Assembly: GCA_037042185.1 (NCBI GenBank)
Contig: JAXQJY010000026.1
Coordinates: 744,001-808,000 of the forward strand
DNA length: 64,000 nucleotides
Reading direction: 5' to 3'
DNA from: Sordariomycetes sp. S80-01Y
Taxonomy: Eukaryota > Ascomycota > Sordariomycetes
The translations under genes and the position numbers were made by a program. Shown piece after piece: positions 1 through 9,663 of this stretch. The notes under the pieces are model-generated. The model searched no databases, had not been told where the DNA came from, and worked only from the letters and a program-made list of their open reading frames with translations. The stretch's first letter is position 1. Each line of letters opens with the position of its first letter.

Positions 1-1485
1 AAGGCTCGTTCATGTCAATCCAGAGACCGTCAATGTCGATACCATCTTCCGCGTTGAAGAAGAGATCGAATTCATTGTTCCAGTAATCAGTAGCGTTCTC
101 GGCGAACCAGTCAGGGAAGACAGTGACACCGGGCCAGACAACTCCGAGGAAGGCAGAGCCATTCTGACGGAGCAGAAGAACGTTGTCCTCAATTGCCCGG
201 TCCAGGGGAGGATAGTTGTCTTGGTAGCCAGCGGCAGGGTCAACCATGACGATGTAGTGTTGGTCGTTCTCGTGTAGATGGGAGACGAGGGCCCGAAGCT
301 TGTCGACGGGGTAGCGCTCCGGGTCCGTGGTGAAGATGAGGCGACGGTCCATGTAGTCGATGTCGGTCCACATGGTCTCGAGGGGGATACCAGCCTGGCT
401 GTAGTTGTAGACTACCTCAGCCACTTCGAACGCGTCTCGATAACCGTATCTACACTGGTGGAAACCAAGTCCCCAGTACTAGGATGGTCAGCTTTCAGCT
501 CAAGTCGCGATGTCTTGCACAGGAAAGGCGTTCTCTGGGCATAGGATAGGGCGTCACTTACTGGCTGGAAGGTCGGGAGCCCTGCAACCTGAGCGTATTG
601 CCTGGTCACATCACTAGGGCTCGGGCCCGAGAAGAACCAAAAGTCAAAGACACCTCCGAGAGTGTTGTACTCGAGGTACTGGCCGTCCTCGTCGCTGCTG
701 ATCATGACATCCATGCCGTTGGAGTTCAGCAAGAAGACACCATGTGAACCAGACTCACGATGCTCGAGGTAGAATGGCTGAGTACCATAAAGGTTAGCGT
801 CATTCGGGATGCCGTAACTGTCCTGATTCCACATGGTGCGAACATAGTCCTGAGTCTTGAGACGAAGAGGATCAGAGTGCTCGCCGAGACCGTAAAGGTA
901 GGGGTCTTGGGGCAGCTTGGTGCGGAGGCGCAGGTACTGGGATTCGAACACAAGAGATGCGGCAGAAGTATCAAAGAGAACCTCATCATTCTCCTTGCGG
1001 ATGATCTTGAATGAGAAGGGTTCCTCGGTTATTTCAAACTCAAGGTCGTTATTCTCGGCAGCGCTCTTCTCATTCGGTCGAGGAAAGACAGATTCAGGCA
1101 CCTGGAAGACCTGGTTTTCCTTGTCTTGGATTTTGACATGTATGCGTTCGTCTGCGTATCTTAGCAAAGTTCGGGCGAGATTCTCCGTGCAATATGATTT
1201 GCTTTGAAGAAGAGACAGAGGAACAATTCACTTACCACTTTCATAAGTAACCTCCAAGCTCAGGTCCTTCAAGTCCTCGCCATAGGCATTGCAGCCCCTA
1301 GCCGCAAGCTTGAGATCAGCAGTCAAGCTGTTGCTGCTTTTTTTGATGTTTGAAGCTGAATATCCGGGACAATCGGCAAGGAGGTTGTAGTCGGGGTACT
1401 GAGCAAGTAGTTCCTGACGGCGACTGACAGCCGCGGCCGAAGCCAGGCCAGCGAAGGCCAGCGCGAGACCCTTCCACTGCCTCAT
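1..1485 (-). CDS. GH31 alpha-glucosidase, secreted (3' end beyond window)
   Basis: Secreted family GH31 alpha-glucosidase (maltase), which releases glucose from the non-reducing ends of maltose and starch fragments. Exons on the minus strand are 1485-1236, 1151-562 and 478-1, joined by 84- and 83-nt GTAAGTG introns. The start is the ATG before a hydrophobic signal peptide ([19 protein letters not shown]). The GH31 N-terminal beta-sandwich follows, with LYGLGEHSD near residue 170 and then [16 protein letters not shown] at the exon 2/3 junction. The last visible residues are WIDMNEP; its Asp (codon 14-16) is the family's catalytic nucleophile. The acid/base Asp and the C-terminal half lie left of the window. 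A TATA box sits about 95 nt upstream of the ATG. The family call is firm; the substrate (maltose, starch or other alpha-glucosides) is inferred. Confidence 0.93.
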
Positions 1486-1576
1486 GATTGGGTTGCTGGT
1501 AATTTTTTTTCTACAAGCCAAGTGGTAGACAGCGCGTTGCAGAAGGGGAAGTGCAACTAAGGTCCTGGGGGACACG

Positions 1577-1584
1577 CTTTATAT
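1577..1584 (-). promoter_or_regulatory. TATA box of the GH31 gene
   Basis: ATATAAAG on the minus strand, 92-99 nt upstream of the GH31 start codon. The position and sequence fit a TATA element for a strongly regulated secreted enzyme. Inferred from motif and distance only. Confidence 0.5.
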
Positions 1585-1725
1585 CTCGCGAGCGGCGGTC
1601 AGGCAAGGCGAGGAGCGATGGCCCGGGACCCTGATCGGATGAAGAGTTGGAGAAGCAGTAAAAGAGTGGACCATGTGCAGACGAAAAAAGTGTCGATGTA
1701 ACCCAAGAGACAAGAAGATCGGGGA

Positions 1726-1811
1726 CTGGGGTCTGGGGAGGAGGCTTGTCGTGCACCATTTGGTGGTTGCGTTGTGAGAGGACGTTCGCCCTCGCAGCGG
1801 CCGTAGAGAGG
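1726..1811. promoter_or_regulatory. Candidate CreA and AmyR sites upstream of GH31
   Basis: Two CTGGGG hexamers (1726-1731 and 1733-1738) match the CreA carbon-repression consensus SYGGRG and lie 1 nt apart. CGG-N8-AGG at 1798-1811 matches the AmyR spacing known for Aspergillus amylolytic genes. Both are short motifs that also occur by chance; the support is that they lie 240-330 nt upstream of an alpha-glucosidase start. Confidence 0.3.
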
Positions 1812-2896
1812 CAGGCTGGGTTGTACCCTGTCCAGGTTGTGAGTTTACTGACGTACCATGCTTCACGGATTATTCTTAGATGTATAGTATCTCCTCATCA
1901 TGGGGTCTGAGTCGTGGTGTTTTCACTGGTAAAGCCAAGACAGATGCCGAGGCGGGCACCAGCGAGCACACAAGCCGGCAGTCTTCTTGAGCAGAGACCA
2001 CACCACAGGCCCGAAATTGCTTCCCCAGAGTCCAGTTGCCCTTTCATTTCCACATCCAGCCACTGTCAGGCCTTGGGTTGGGTGGTAGTCAAAGTCATGC
2101 GGCACTAACCACGAGTCAAGACTCGGCGACGCGGCCAACTACGTCCTTGACCAACATGCAGCCTACAGCAGTCCTTGACCAAGGTGCCCCTGTCGCACCG
2201 CAGGGACGTCATTGATGGTACGAACGAATCGCGTGCCATGGAGGTGTCAGGGGGACATGAAGGGCAGGCGGACCTTCCTGTCCATCGTGGAGACAATCAG
2301 GGGGTCGAGGGAGCGATGGGTCGCGGGTCGCCTCTTTGTATGCAAATGCAGAACATGGTGGACTCGCGCATAGGACCGAGATTCGCTCGGGAACCCGGTC
2401 CCCGATGAGCCTGGCTTCCTAAGATGATGGTCGTTCCCGAGGCCTACTCGTGTGGTCGGAGACGAGCAGCTCCCAAAAGCCATCGGAAGGGACCCAAACA
2501 GTGCTCCATGTGACGCCGCGATCGACGCGACCTAAACGCGTACCCAAAGGGGAAGAGGGGCGCGCAGCTGATCAGGTACCGCACAGCGCGCGCTGGCACC
2601 GGCACCGGCAGTGGTACTTGCACTGGCAGCCAACCAAGCACCGTCGTGACGCCCTGGACCACGCGACCTCCCTTGCTTGACCACAGTCCTTTCGCGCCAA
2701 GGTCACCGGACCGGCGAGTGGGTTGAGGGAGCAGCAGAGCATCATGGACAGCACCTTCGCGGGCCGAATGGAGACGCTGGGCTTCTTGGCGAAGCGATCT
2801 GGTCGGGAGTGATTCGATGGCGGGTGCTGCGAGGTCAGTGCGCGCGTGCGGAGTAGAGTAGATTGGTGCAGAGCAGTGAGGAGGAGAGGAGCGCTG

Positions 2897-2916
2897 CTCC
2901 GTACTCCGTACTCCGT
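2897..2916. repeat. Tandem 7-mer CTCCGTA, nearly 3 copies
   Basis: CTCCGTA repeated directly (2897, 2904 and 2911, the last lacking one base). The 11-mer GTACTCCGTAC inside it (2901-2911) recurs inverted at 28141-28151, and a 10-nt match is at 12579-12588, all between genes. Confidence 0.7.
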
Positions 2917-3000
2917 CCCACTGGCAGTGCCGGCGTTGGTTGCGGGGAAATTGTTAGTGCAGCTGGCACGCTAACACTTGAACCTGCCCTACTCGGCCTT

Positions 3001-3024
3001 CATGTCCCCATGTCCCCATGTCCC
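3001..3024. repeat. Tandem 8-mer CATGTCCC, 3 copies
   Basis: Three perfect direct copies of CATGTCCC in intergenic DNA. No associated gene is evident; probably a simple minisatellite. Confidence 0.75.
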
Positions 3025-3388
3025 CATTCCAGACCTCCCTATACCTAGTTCCCGACAATGACCGACAGATGTTGCATGTGGCGTTGTTCCAACCGCACCC
3101 TGCATTGTTTAATTTCTTACTTAGCATACGTGGCTATGATTCTTTCCCGTCCTCTGAGGTATGAGACACGGACAGCCTACTTAGGTACCTAGGTAGAGAA
3201 CGAAACACCAGTGTTAGAACGTGTCACCGTCACACCCATACCTTGCTTGCATCGCTGCTTAAGCTTAATCTTTTGTATGACACGGTCGGAATGGAGGCCA
3301 AAGTCGTACCTCTTTGGCTTTTCGGAACCGACTCGTTCAACGCTCTGCGCACACATACAGCAAGGGTTGGCCCGGGGCACGATCTGCA

Positions 3389-4194
3389 ATGACCCCTACG
3401 AACCCGTCCCCAACCCCTGAAAGACCCCTGAAATCCAAACTCGCCGGACCGACGAACCCCGGACTCGCGGCCAAGCTGGTCCTAGCACGGGCAAACGAGA
3501 TAAAGACGCCGACTTGGCACATGGGATTACTCGTCTTTACTAAAGACGGAGCCGACGATCTTCTCCACGATATCGGTGATATCGACGACTGGAAAACCAC
3601 TTCCGCCAAACCGGTCAGGGATGTTGGACCTTTGCGATTTTCCCTAGAACAGCAATATGAAGGACTAGTATGTCAGCAATGAGCGGTCAAGTAATTAGCT
3701 TCCTGGGCAAATGTTTTGAGGGTCATGTCTTGAACCCGGTTCCAGACCGACGCCCACGGCTGCCACTATTATATCACTATTGGCCGTGATGCTGGAGACG
3801 AAGATTGCGTATAGACTCTCACGCATGATGAAACGACGTGGGGACTGCCGGGCGATGTACAAGCACCCGAAATACGCTTAAACCTCTGCAGATGTCTGTT
3901 TCACAAACACGGCATCTTGAGTGGGACGGGAGCACCCCCTTCTTGTTGTCCACGAGGTGTCAGCGGATCCCTCACTACTACTATGTGTTAGCTAGGATCC
4001 AATTTGTCGCCTTCGGGTTTGGTACGCTTTGGAAGAAGGCGAGGTTTTCCATCTGGCATCAAGGCGAGAGTTATTTCAACCAAGGTTTCATTGACGCAAT
4101 GTGGCTGTCGAGTTTCTCAGATGTTTGCTCCGGCATCCGAATATTTCAACCCGCTTCGAACACAAGTCAGCCCATGTGTTCGACCTTTGAATGA
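3389..4194 (+). CDS. Possible small hypothetical gene, perhaps decayed
   Basis: Weak gene model. An ATG at 3389 opens a 93-codon frame ending EQQYEGL. A GTATGT donor at 3668 and a TTCCAG acceptor ending at 3745 join it in phase to GCHYYITIGRDAGDEDC. That frame then meets TAG at about 3811. Beyond the TAG the same frame stays open with protein-like content (TWGLPGDVQAPEIRL). Alternatively a GTATAG donor and a CTGCAG acceptor ending at 3892 would join a frame that stays open to 4194. I recognise no family. It could be a real short gene with an unusual last intron, or a pseudogene in which CAG became TAG. The region around it is otherwise gene-poor. Confidence 0.25.
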
Positions 4195-6201
4195 GCGTGT
4201 AGTAGAGCAAGAAAAAAAAGAGAAATTTCTGTGCCAACTTCATGTTGTTTGTTTCAATTTCCACAAGTTTCATAACATCGCCGCCCCAAAATAATACAAG
4301 ACAGCCACGGCGGAGAATGCAAGGATATGCCAACATCATCGAGAGCCATGCCGTTGTAACGTCGAAGATGCTGGCCCCGTGTGATAGCATTCTGTCTCCA
4401 TAGGTAAGGAGTCTTCTAGGTTCACGACGCTTGAGTTTGGCGTGCTACCGTTAGTTTGTGATGTGTCTCAAGGTATGCGCAGAAGTCCAGCCTGTGCGAG
4501 GGGAGGAAAGTTGGCACAACTCGCGTATAACGAAGCTTCATGCATAGTTTGTTTCATAAAACGGCGAATCGAGCCGGTGCTAAATCTCACCTGATTCATC
4601 AAAGGTAAAATCATGAGTGTCAATGCCGTACACCAGTCAACGCCCTCCTATCACCCCTGGATTTGTCGTTCAGCTCATTAACACCATTTTCTGCTTTTTC
4701 CTTTGTCAGACGTGGCTGCACAACTTCTTAAAAACACCATGAATGTGTTTTTCTTGGTATTGATGCATGACCTACTACAATCTTGATGGGCCCGGTGGGA
4801 TGGTTACCGTTGGGGAAGACGCGCACGGCACGTGGCGCCGGACCTGAACGCGGCCTGTGGAGGTCGAACAGTTCGCATTGAACTTGGGAGTGTGGGTGGG
4901 ATCGCAGGCTGCACGTAACGCTTCTTGAATACTTCTAGCTCTTTGGTGCTACTTGTGGGTACATAGGCAGATTTGCGCACCATCGCCAGAGTTTTTAGCC
5001 TTCTGAGCATGGTCCCCCTTCCGAACGTGTCTTCGTTGTTTTGAAGACGGTGTCACGACCGGATACAAAGACAAGTAGCATCTGGGCGGAATCAAACAGC
5101 CATACAGTTCTCTCGCCGCGGAAATCTATGGTTGTGGCAACAGCAGTCCGCCAGCTCAGTGCTGGCCATGGCCTCCAAGACCTCTGAAGGCAAAAGAACG
5201 CACGCCGGAAGCACGCAGTGCCCGAATTTACCGCTACTCGACTTCTGAATATTCTTTACAACCCTGCATAAGCTGATTCTCTGTTGAGACTGCTCATGTG
5301 TTGGTAACGTCTGCGACACCTGCCTCTGGAACTACCCAGATTCGTTGAGGAGTACGACAGTCTTCTCTCTTGGCGAAGTAGCTGCGCTCTGAACAGCAAT
5401 TTGGCCCGCTTGGGACGTTCGGAGATCTTGGAACTAGAAATCTTGGTCGGGCCTGGGAGGAGCACTTCGGTGGCTGTAAAAACAATCAACATGAGTGCCG
5501 TCTGAGAGGTGATACCAACCCAAAAGGCGAAGAGCAGACTTTGGACCCCCGGACCGTAACCTCCGATCATAGGGGAAATTTTTTGAAAAGGTACGTTTTT
5601 GGGCATCCTGGATGTCCGCATGGCTTTGAACTGTCGCACCAGATGTTGTTCATAGTTAGAGTGTTTGCCCCCTTTTTTTGAACGGCACATCGAACGCTCT
5701 CGGACTGCACAGCTCGCCCTGCATCACCACAGCGCACGACGAATGACAGCAGCTTGGGATGCCAGGTCCTTAAGATAACATCGAGAAGATTCCCTGCCTA
5801 TTCTTTCTTTACATCCTCCCTGCCCACCTCATAAGGATATGATTCACCGGCGCCGATGTCCTCAAGTTTAGTCGTAGCTCAGGGTCCTGAACGACCGCTC
5901 AGAGTGAAGGCGCACTCAGTAATCGCAAACCTCATTCGAGACGTCCAAATCACCTGCAGGCTTAGTATAAAGGCTTTAGCTTTGTGTCTGAAGGATTGTG
6001 CTCTCAGGAGCGAAGATAACAGCCCGTGTCAAAGAGTAGAGCACAGGCTTATCTAATCTCGTTCCAAATCGCGCCAAGAATCCAGCCGTGTCAGGCTAGC
6101 GCCCGCTCTCCCCTGCCACTAACTGGCGAAACCTGGTTCAAGCCTCGCAAGCTCACGTTCCAGACCATCAAAGAGCGCCCCGTCTTAAACTCCTGATTAC
6201 A
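4195..6201. other. Gene-poor region before the coiled-coil gene
   Basis: I see no supportable gene. The sequence is more AT-rich than its flanks between about 4.2 and 5.8 kb. A minus-strand frame (5256-5690) contains a hydrophobic stretch near 5500-5590 but has no recognisable domain or clear splice structure. The last 150 nt is the pyrimidine-rich leader of the next gene. Confidence 0.5.
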
Positions 6202-7309
6202 ATGAACGATCCGTCTCAAACGTCACAGCGTCCACCCCAACCACAACAGCTGCAACCGCAACCCCGACAGTTCGCACCGTCCAACTACCAGCAGCAGCAG
6301 CTCCAACAGCAACAGCAGCAACAGCAGCATCAGATGAACGGCATGAATGGTGTGCAGCCGCCGGCGGGCATGGGGTTGGTGCCCACGCCGGCGGGTCATC
6401 AGGCGGAGCTGAACTATATCTACGGCATGGTGGAAGACCTGAGTCGGCAACTGGCGGACAATCGCAGGACAACTGAGGAGATCGTCAACGGGCTGGGACG
6501 GGTACGGAGTCGTGCCAGGGCCGAGGGACTTAGCAACGACGGCATCATCAATGGCGCGGCGGACGAGATCAACAGTCAGTCAATTCGCGCTCAGTTGCGA
6601 AGAAAAGCTAACTCTTCCAATAGGCCAAACCGAGAACCTTGACGCGCTCATCTCCCTCCTCTCCGAATCTCTCGAAAAAGCCAAGCATTCCCGCGATGCC
6701 AACGCGACCCTCCTCTCGCAATATGCCAACGTTCTGGCAGCTCTGCTCAAACAGTTCCACGAGTACAAAGCCCGTCACGTCGCCGACGTAACAGCGTGGC
6801 ACCGCTCATACCGCGCACAGCTCGACGACGAGCGCAGGGAGAACGCGAAACTGAGGGAGCAGATCTGGGAGATGCAGGCGCATGCCAGCAAGGCCAACGA
6901 GAGCCTGAGGAAGTTCAGGCGCAAGTATGATGAAGATGAGCAGCGGTGGCAGAAGCGGGTCGAGGAGGTGGCTGCAAGGCAGGAGCTCAGGTTCTGGAAG
7001 AGGATGGCAATGCCGGACTTGGAGGACGACGATACGTACTGGTCCGGCGACGATGACATTATAGATCCCGCGGAGAAGCACAGGCTGCGCTTGTTGGAGC
7101 AGCATGCGCAACAGGAGCAGTTGGTATCAGATTCGCAAGCGGAGGACAGCGATGACGCGCAACAGAGCTCCGCGTTCCAGAACATGGGTGTGATGGGAGG
7201 AATTGCTATGCAGAGAGAGGATACAAGCCAACTCAGTCTCCCACAGCTTCCGCCGCGGCCTCTGAGCGCGGCGAGCAGTACGGGCTCGACAGGCGACAGG
7301 CAGTCATAG
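6202..7309 (+). CDS. Gln-rich coiled-coil protein, unknown function
   Basis: A 352-residue protein from two exons (6202-6574 and 6624-7309). The 49-nt intron has a GTCAGT donor, GCTAAC branch site and AATAG acceptor; splicing gives an in-phase AGC codon. Residues 1-50 are Gln/Pro-rich with CAG/CAA runs. A conserved-looking helical segment follows (AELNYIYGMVEDLSRQL, about residue 70). From about residue 180 to 245 there is a charged coiled coil (REQIWEMQAHASKANESL). An acidic patch near 270 and a Ser-rich tail close the protein. I do not recognise a named family; the long coiled coil suggests a scaffold or structural role, which is inference. It is convergent with UBR7 (192 nt apart). Confidence 0.8.
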
Positions 7310-7501
7310 CTTGAAGACTTGTTTGGCTAAACGGGCAAGTGCAGCAAGATGGGAAGTCGGTGGGTTTCAGTAGGCATAACGTCCTTGCCGGAGTAATGGC
7401 GTTCGAAGCGAGACAATTGGGGGCCTCGACTATGGCATACCTAATCCCCGAGCTACAATTATACATGATTTTACGCGGCCCCAGGCCTGGTCAAAGGCCA
7501 C

Positions 7502-9194
7502 CTAGTAACCGCTTTCCTCTCGTCTATTGTCACCATCGGTTGCTGCTTGACCAGCCCGCTCTTCTCCTTCTTTGTCACCACGGAGCTCGGCGAAGTAGGC
7601 CTTGATGTCCTCGGCGCCGATCGCCTCCCCACTCTCGGCAAACTTCTGGAAGAAGGGCTTGAGCTGGTCCTTGAGGTGGTTGTACGCCATGACTCCCTCA
7701 ATGGCACGCACGCGATCGACATTCTTGAGAGCACTCTCGCCGCGCTCGAGCAGGCTGCCACTCCCGGCGGTGGAGCCACCATGCTCTGAGCCGCCGCCTT
7801 CGGAAAGAGGTGGCTCGTACGTCTCTTCCTCTTCAAGCAGTTGAGGATGGTTGTTGAGGTTCCCATAGCAGGATGAGCAGCGGCAGAACTTGTCGCGGAA
7901 ATCCTCCTTGAAGAAGAGGGAGAAAGGCGTCGAGGGTGGTGTGGGCAGATTGCGCACCTTGCACTCTGACGGAGCGTCCTTTGTCGAAGCCGTGACAGGC
8001 TTGCTTTCGTCCTTGGCTGGTAGCTGGTCTTTGTTGTCCATGCCTTGCAGAGGCTGATCCTCGTTCTTGATGCGCTTAGCGTCCCCTTCACCTTCGGCGT
8101 CGTCTTCTGCCTTGCGCTTGTTGCTTGGCAGCTCTGGTTGTGCTTGTTGCTCACTGTTGTGGTTGAGCATGACGGGTGGCAGGAACCCAGATGAGGCGGC
8201 GTAGGGTTTGATCCAAGGATTTGACTGGACGCACTTGTAGCAGATGAAGCCTTCGAAGTCATCCTCCTCAGGGAAACCTGGAGGCATGGGTGGTTCGTCA
8301 TCCTCGTCTACCACCGCTTCCTCGTTTGCCGTGTTCTCCTGCGCGCCTTCGTTGCCTTCAGAGATGGTAGCTAGGCCATTCTCTCCACTGGTTTCGTTCT
8401 TAGGCTTAGCCTTCACAACATGATCCATCTTTTCATACCATCTCGGTCCCATGCCTACGAGACAGCCAGGGTGGAACCAATCTTCACCACACCCACCCGT
8501 CTCCGCCGTCCCAAGTCCCAAACATTGAAACATGGTCCCTTTTTGTTCGAAAGGATCGTAGTCGCACTCACAACCGCAGAACTTGTTCTGGAAGTTCTGG
8601 TTATAACGGTTATTAGCGTCTGGCTCCTCCCCACTGACATTTCCCTTGGTGTTCGTCTCGTTGTTCGTCCGTAAGGTACATGGCGAGGTAGAAGGAATTC
8701 GCGTAGTGCCGCAGTCGCAGGTGAAATTGCGCTTTTGGAATATCTCGACAAGAGTGTGCTCGCCGTGGCACTGGATGGAGCAAGCGTAGCAGATGCCCGC
8801 AGGGGTGTATTGCTGCGCGGGAGACGCGGGCGGAGGGTTGCAGGTCAGGCAGGCGAAGACATTTTGGCGGAGTGGTCCCAGGATTTTGGTGCAGGTATCG
8901 ATGGACTAAAAGGTCAGCAAGTCACGTTGAAGCGAAGCAGGAGGGAGAACAAACGTAGGGCAGCGCCTCGCGGGCGTCAGCTTCGAGCGCTTCCTGGTCG
9001 CGAATGAAACTGGTGGACGTCAGCTCCACGTTCGGCTAGCTCGCGGAAGATCACAATTCATACTCAGCGGCGGTTTGCGAATTCTCAGACTTGTCCGACT
9101 TTGCAGAAAAGCTATTGCTGCGTTGCGCTGTCGTAGAGTGAGGCGCGCGCGGTAGAGCGTCGCCAGCGGGCGCGGCGGGCGGATCAGTCGACAT
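7502..9194 (-). CDS. UBR7-like putative E3 ubiquitin ligase (UBR box + PHD-like)
   Basis: Homologue of UBR7 (S. pombe Mlo2), a UBR-box and PHD-like zinc-finger protein reported to act as an E3 ligase on chromatin. The 529-residue protein comes from exons 9194-9064, 9009-8955 and 8905-7502. Intron 1 is 54 nt with a CTGAC branch site; intron 2 is 49 nt with an unusual GTTTGT donor. After ALEADAREALPY come the UBR-box cysteines and histidines (FACLTC, ICYACSIQCHGEHTLVEI, FTCDCGTTR), then the second zinc cluster (FCGCECDYDP, MFQCLGLG, CGEDWFHPGCLVG) and FICYKCVQSNPW. The C-terminus has FFKEDFRDKFCRCSSC and a helical tail, as in the family. It shares a 469-nt promoter with MCM2. The family call is firm; the fungal substrate is unknown. 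Confidence 0.93.
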
Positions 9195-9393
9195 TGAAGA
9201 TGTGAAGGTGATTCGATATGCTTCAATAATGATTTTGAAAGACCGGGAGGTGAGCTAGACGGATAAACGGGCACAACGAGATGGAGTGAGGTAGACAAGT
9301 GCGCGAAGGGATAAGCTGCACTCTCGTACTGACTGGAAGCTGAGCTGCACTGGACGACTGTCGCCTCACGTCACTGGCTCGTGCAGCCACTTT

Positions 9394-9399
9394 ACGCGT
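9394..9399. promoter_or_regulatory. MluI cell-cycle box (MCB) 1
   Basis: ACGCGT inside CCACTTTACGCGT. MCB elements are bound by MBF (Mbp1-Swi6 / Res-Cdc10) and switch on replication genes at G1/S. It lies 265 nt upstream of the MCM2 start. Confidence 0.65.
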
Positions 9400-9429
9400 G
9401 TGCCTAAAGAGACTTAGCGCCACCACTTT

Positions 9430-9435
9430 ACGCGT
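9430..9435. promoter_or_regulatory. MluI cell-cycle box (MCB) 2
   Basis: A second ACGCGT, again in CCACTTTACGCGT, 36 nt after the first. Two further GCGCGTC/GACGCG half-matches follow within 25 nt. The duplicated 13-nt context makes chance less likely. Confidence 0.65.
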
Positions 9436-9663
9436 CGCAGAGCGCGTCGAGACGCGAGATCAAATGAAATGGCCGCTGGAGCCCCATCGTCCCTCACCCA
9501 AGTCCCTCTTCCTGCCTCCCTCGTCCGCCACATCCTAATTTCACTACTTCACGATATTTCACTTCCAAGCAAACGGCAATCCCCAAGCGGTGGCAAGATC
9601 GTAGTCCCGCTGACTGTCTCATTTCTCATCAGATACTGAGGGACCATCAAAAGAGCCGGAATC

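Larger units (their letters stand above)
1486..3388. other. Intergenic region upstream of GH31
   Basis: No convincing gene. It holds the GH31 promoter (1486 to about 1850), then GC-rich sequence whose reading frames overlap on both strands without recognisable domains. Two small tandem repeats (2897-2916 and 3001-3024) and a TTAGGTACCTAGGTAG motif (3181-3196) lie here. Confidence 0.6.
9195..9663. promoter_or_regulatory. Bidirectional promoter UBR7 / MCM2
   Basis: A 469-nt gap between two head-to-head start codons. It contains two ACGCGT boxes in a repeated context, described separately, and a pyrimidine-rich leader before MCM2. No coding sequence is seen. Confidence 0.8.

Noticed and set aside
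5256-5690. Minus-strand frame with a hydrophobic stretch (LLFAFWVGITSQTALMLIVF)
   Set aside because: Starts from a non-ATG codon, shows no family, and the hydrophobic part is followed by basic low-information sequence. Possibly a relic, but not supportable.
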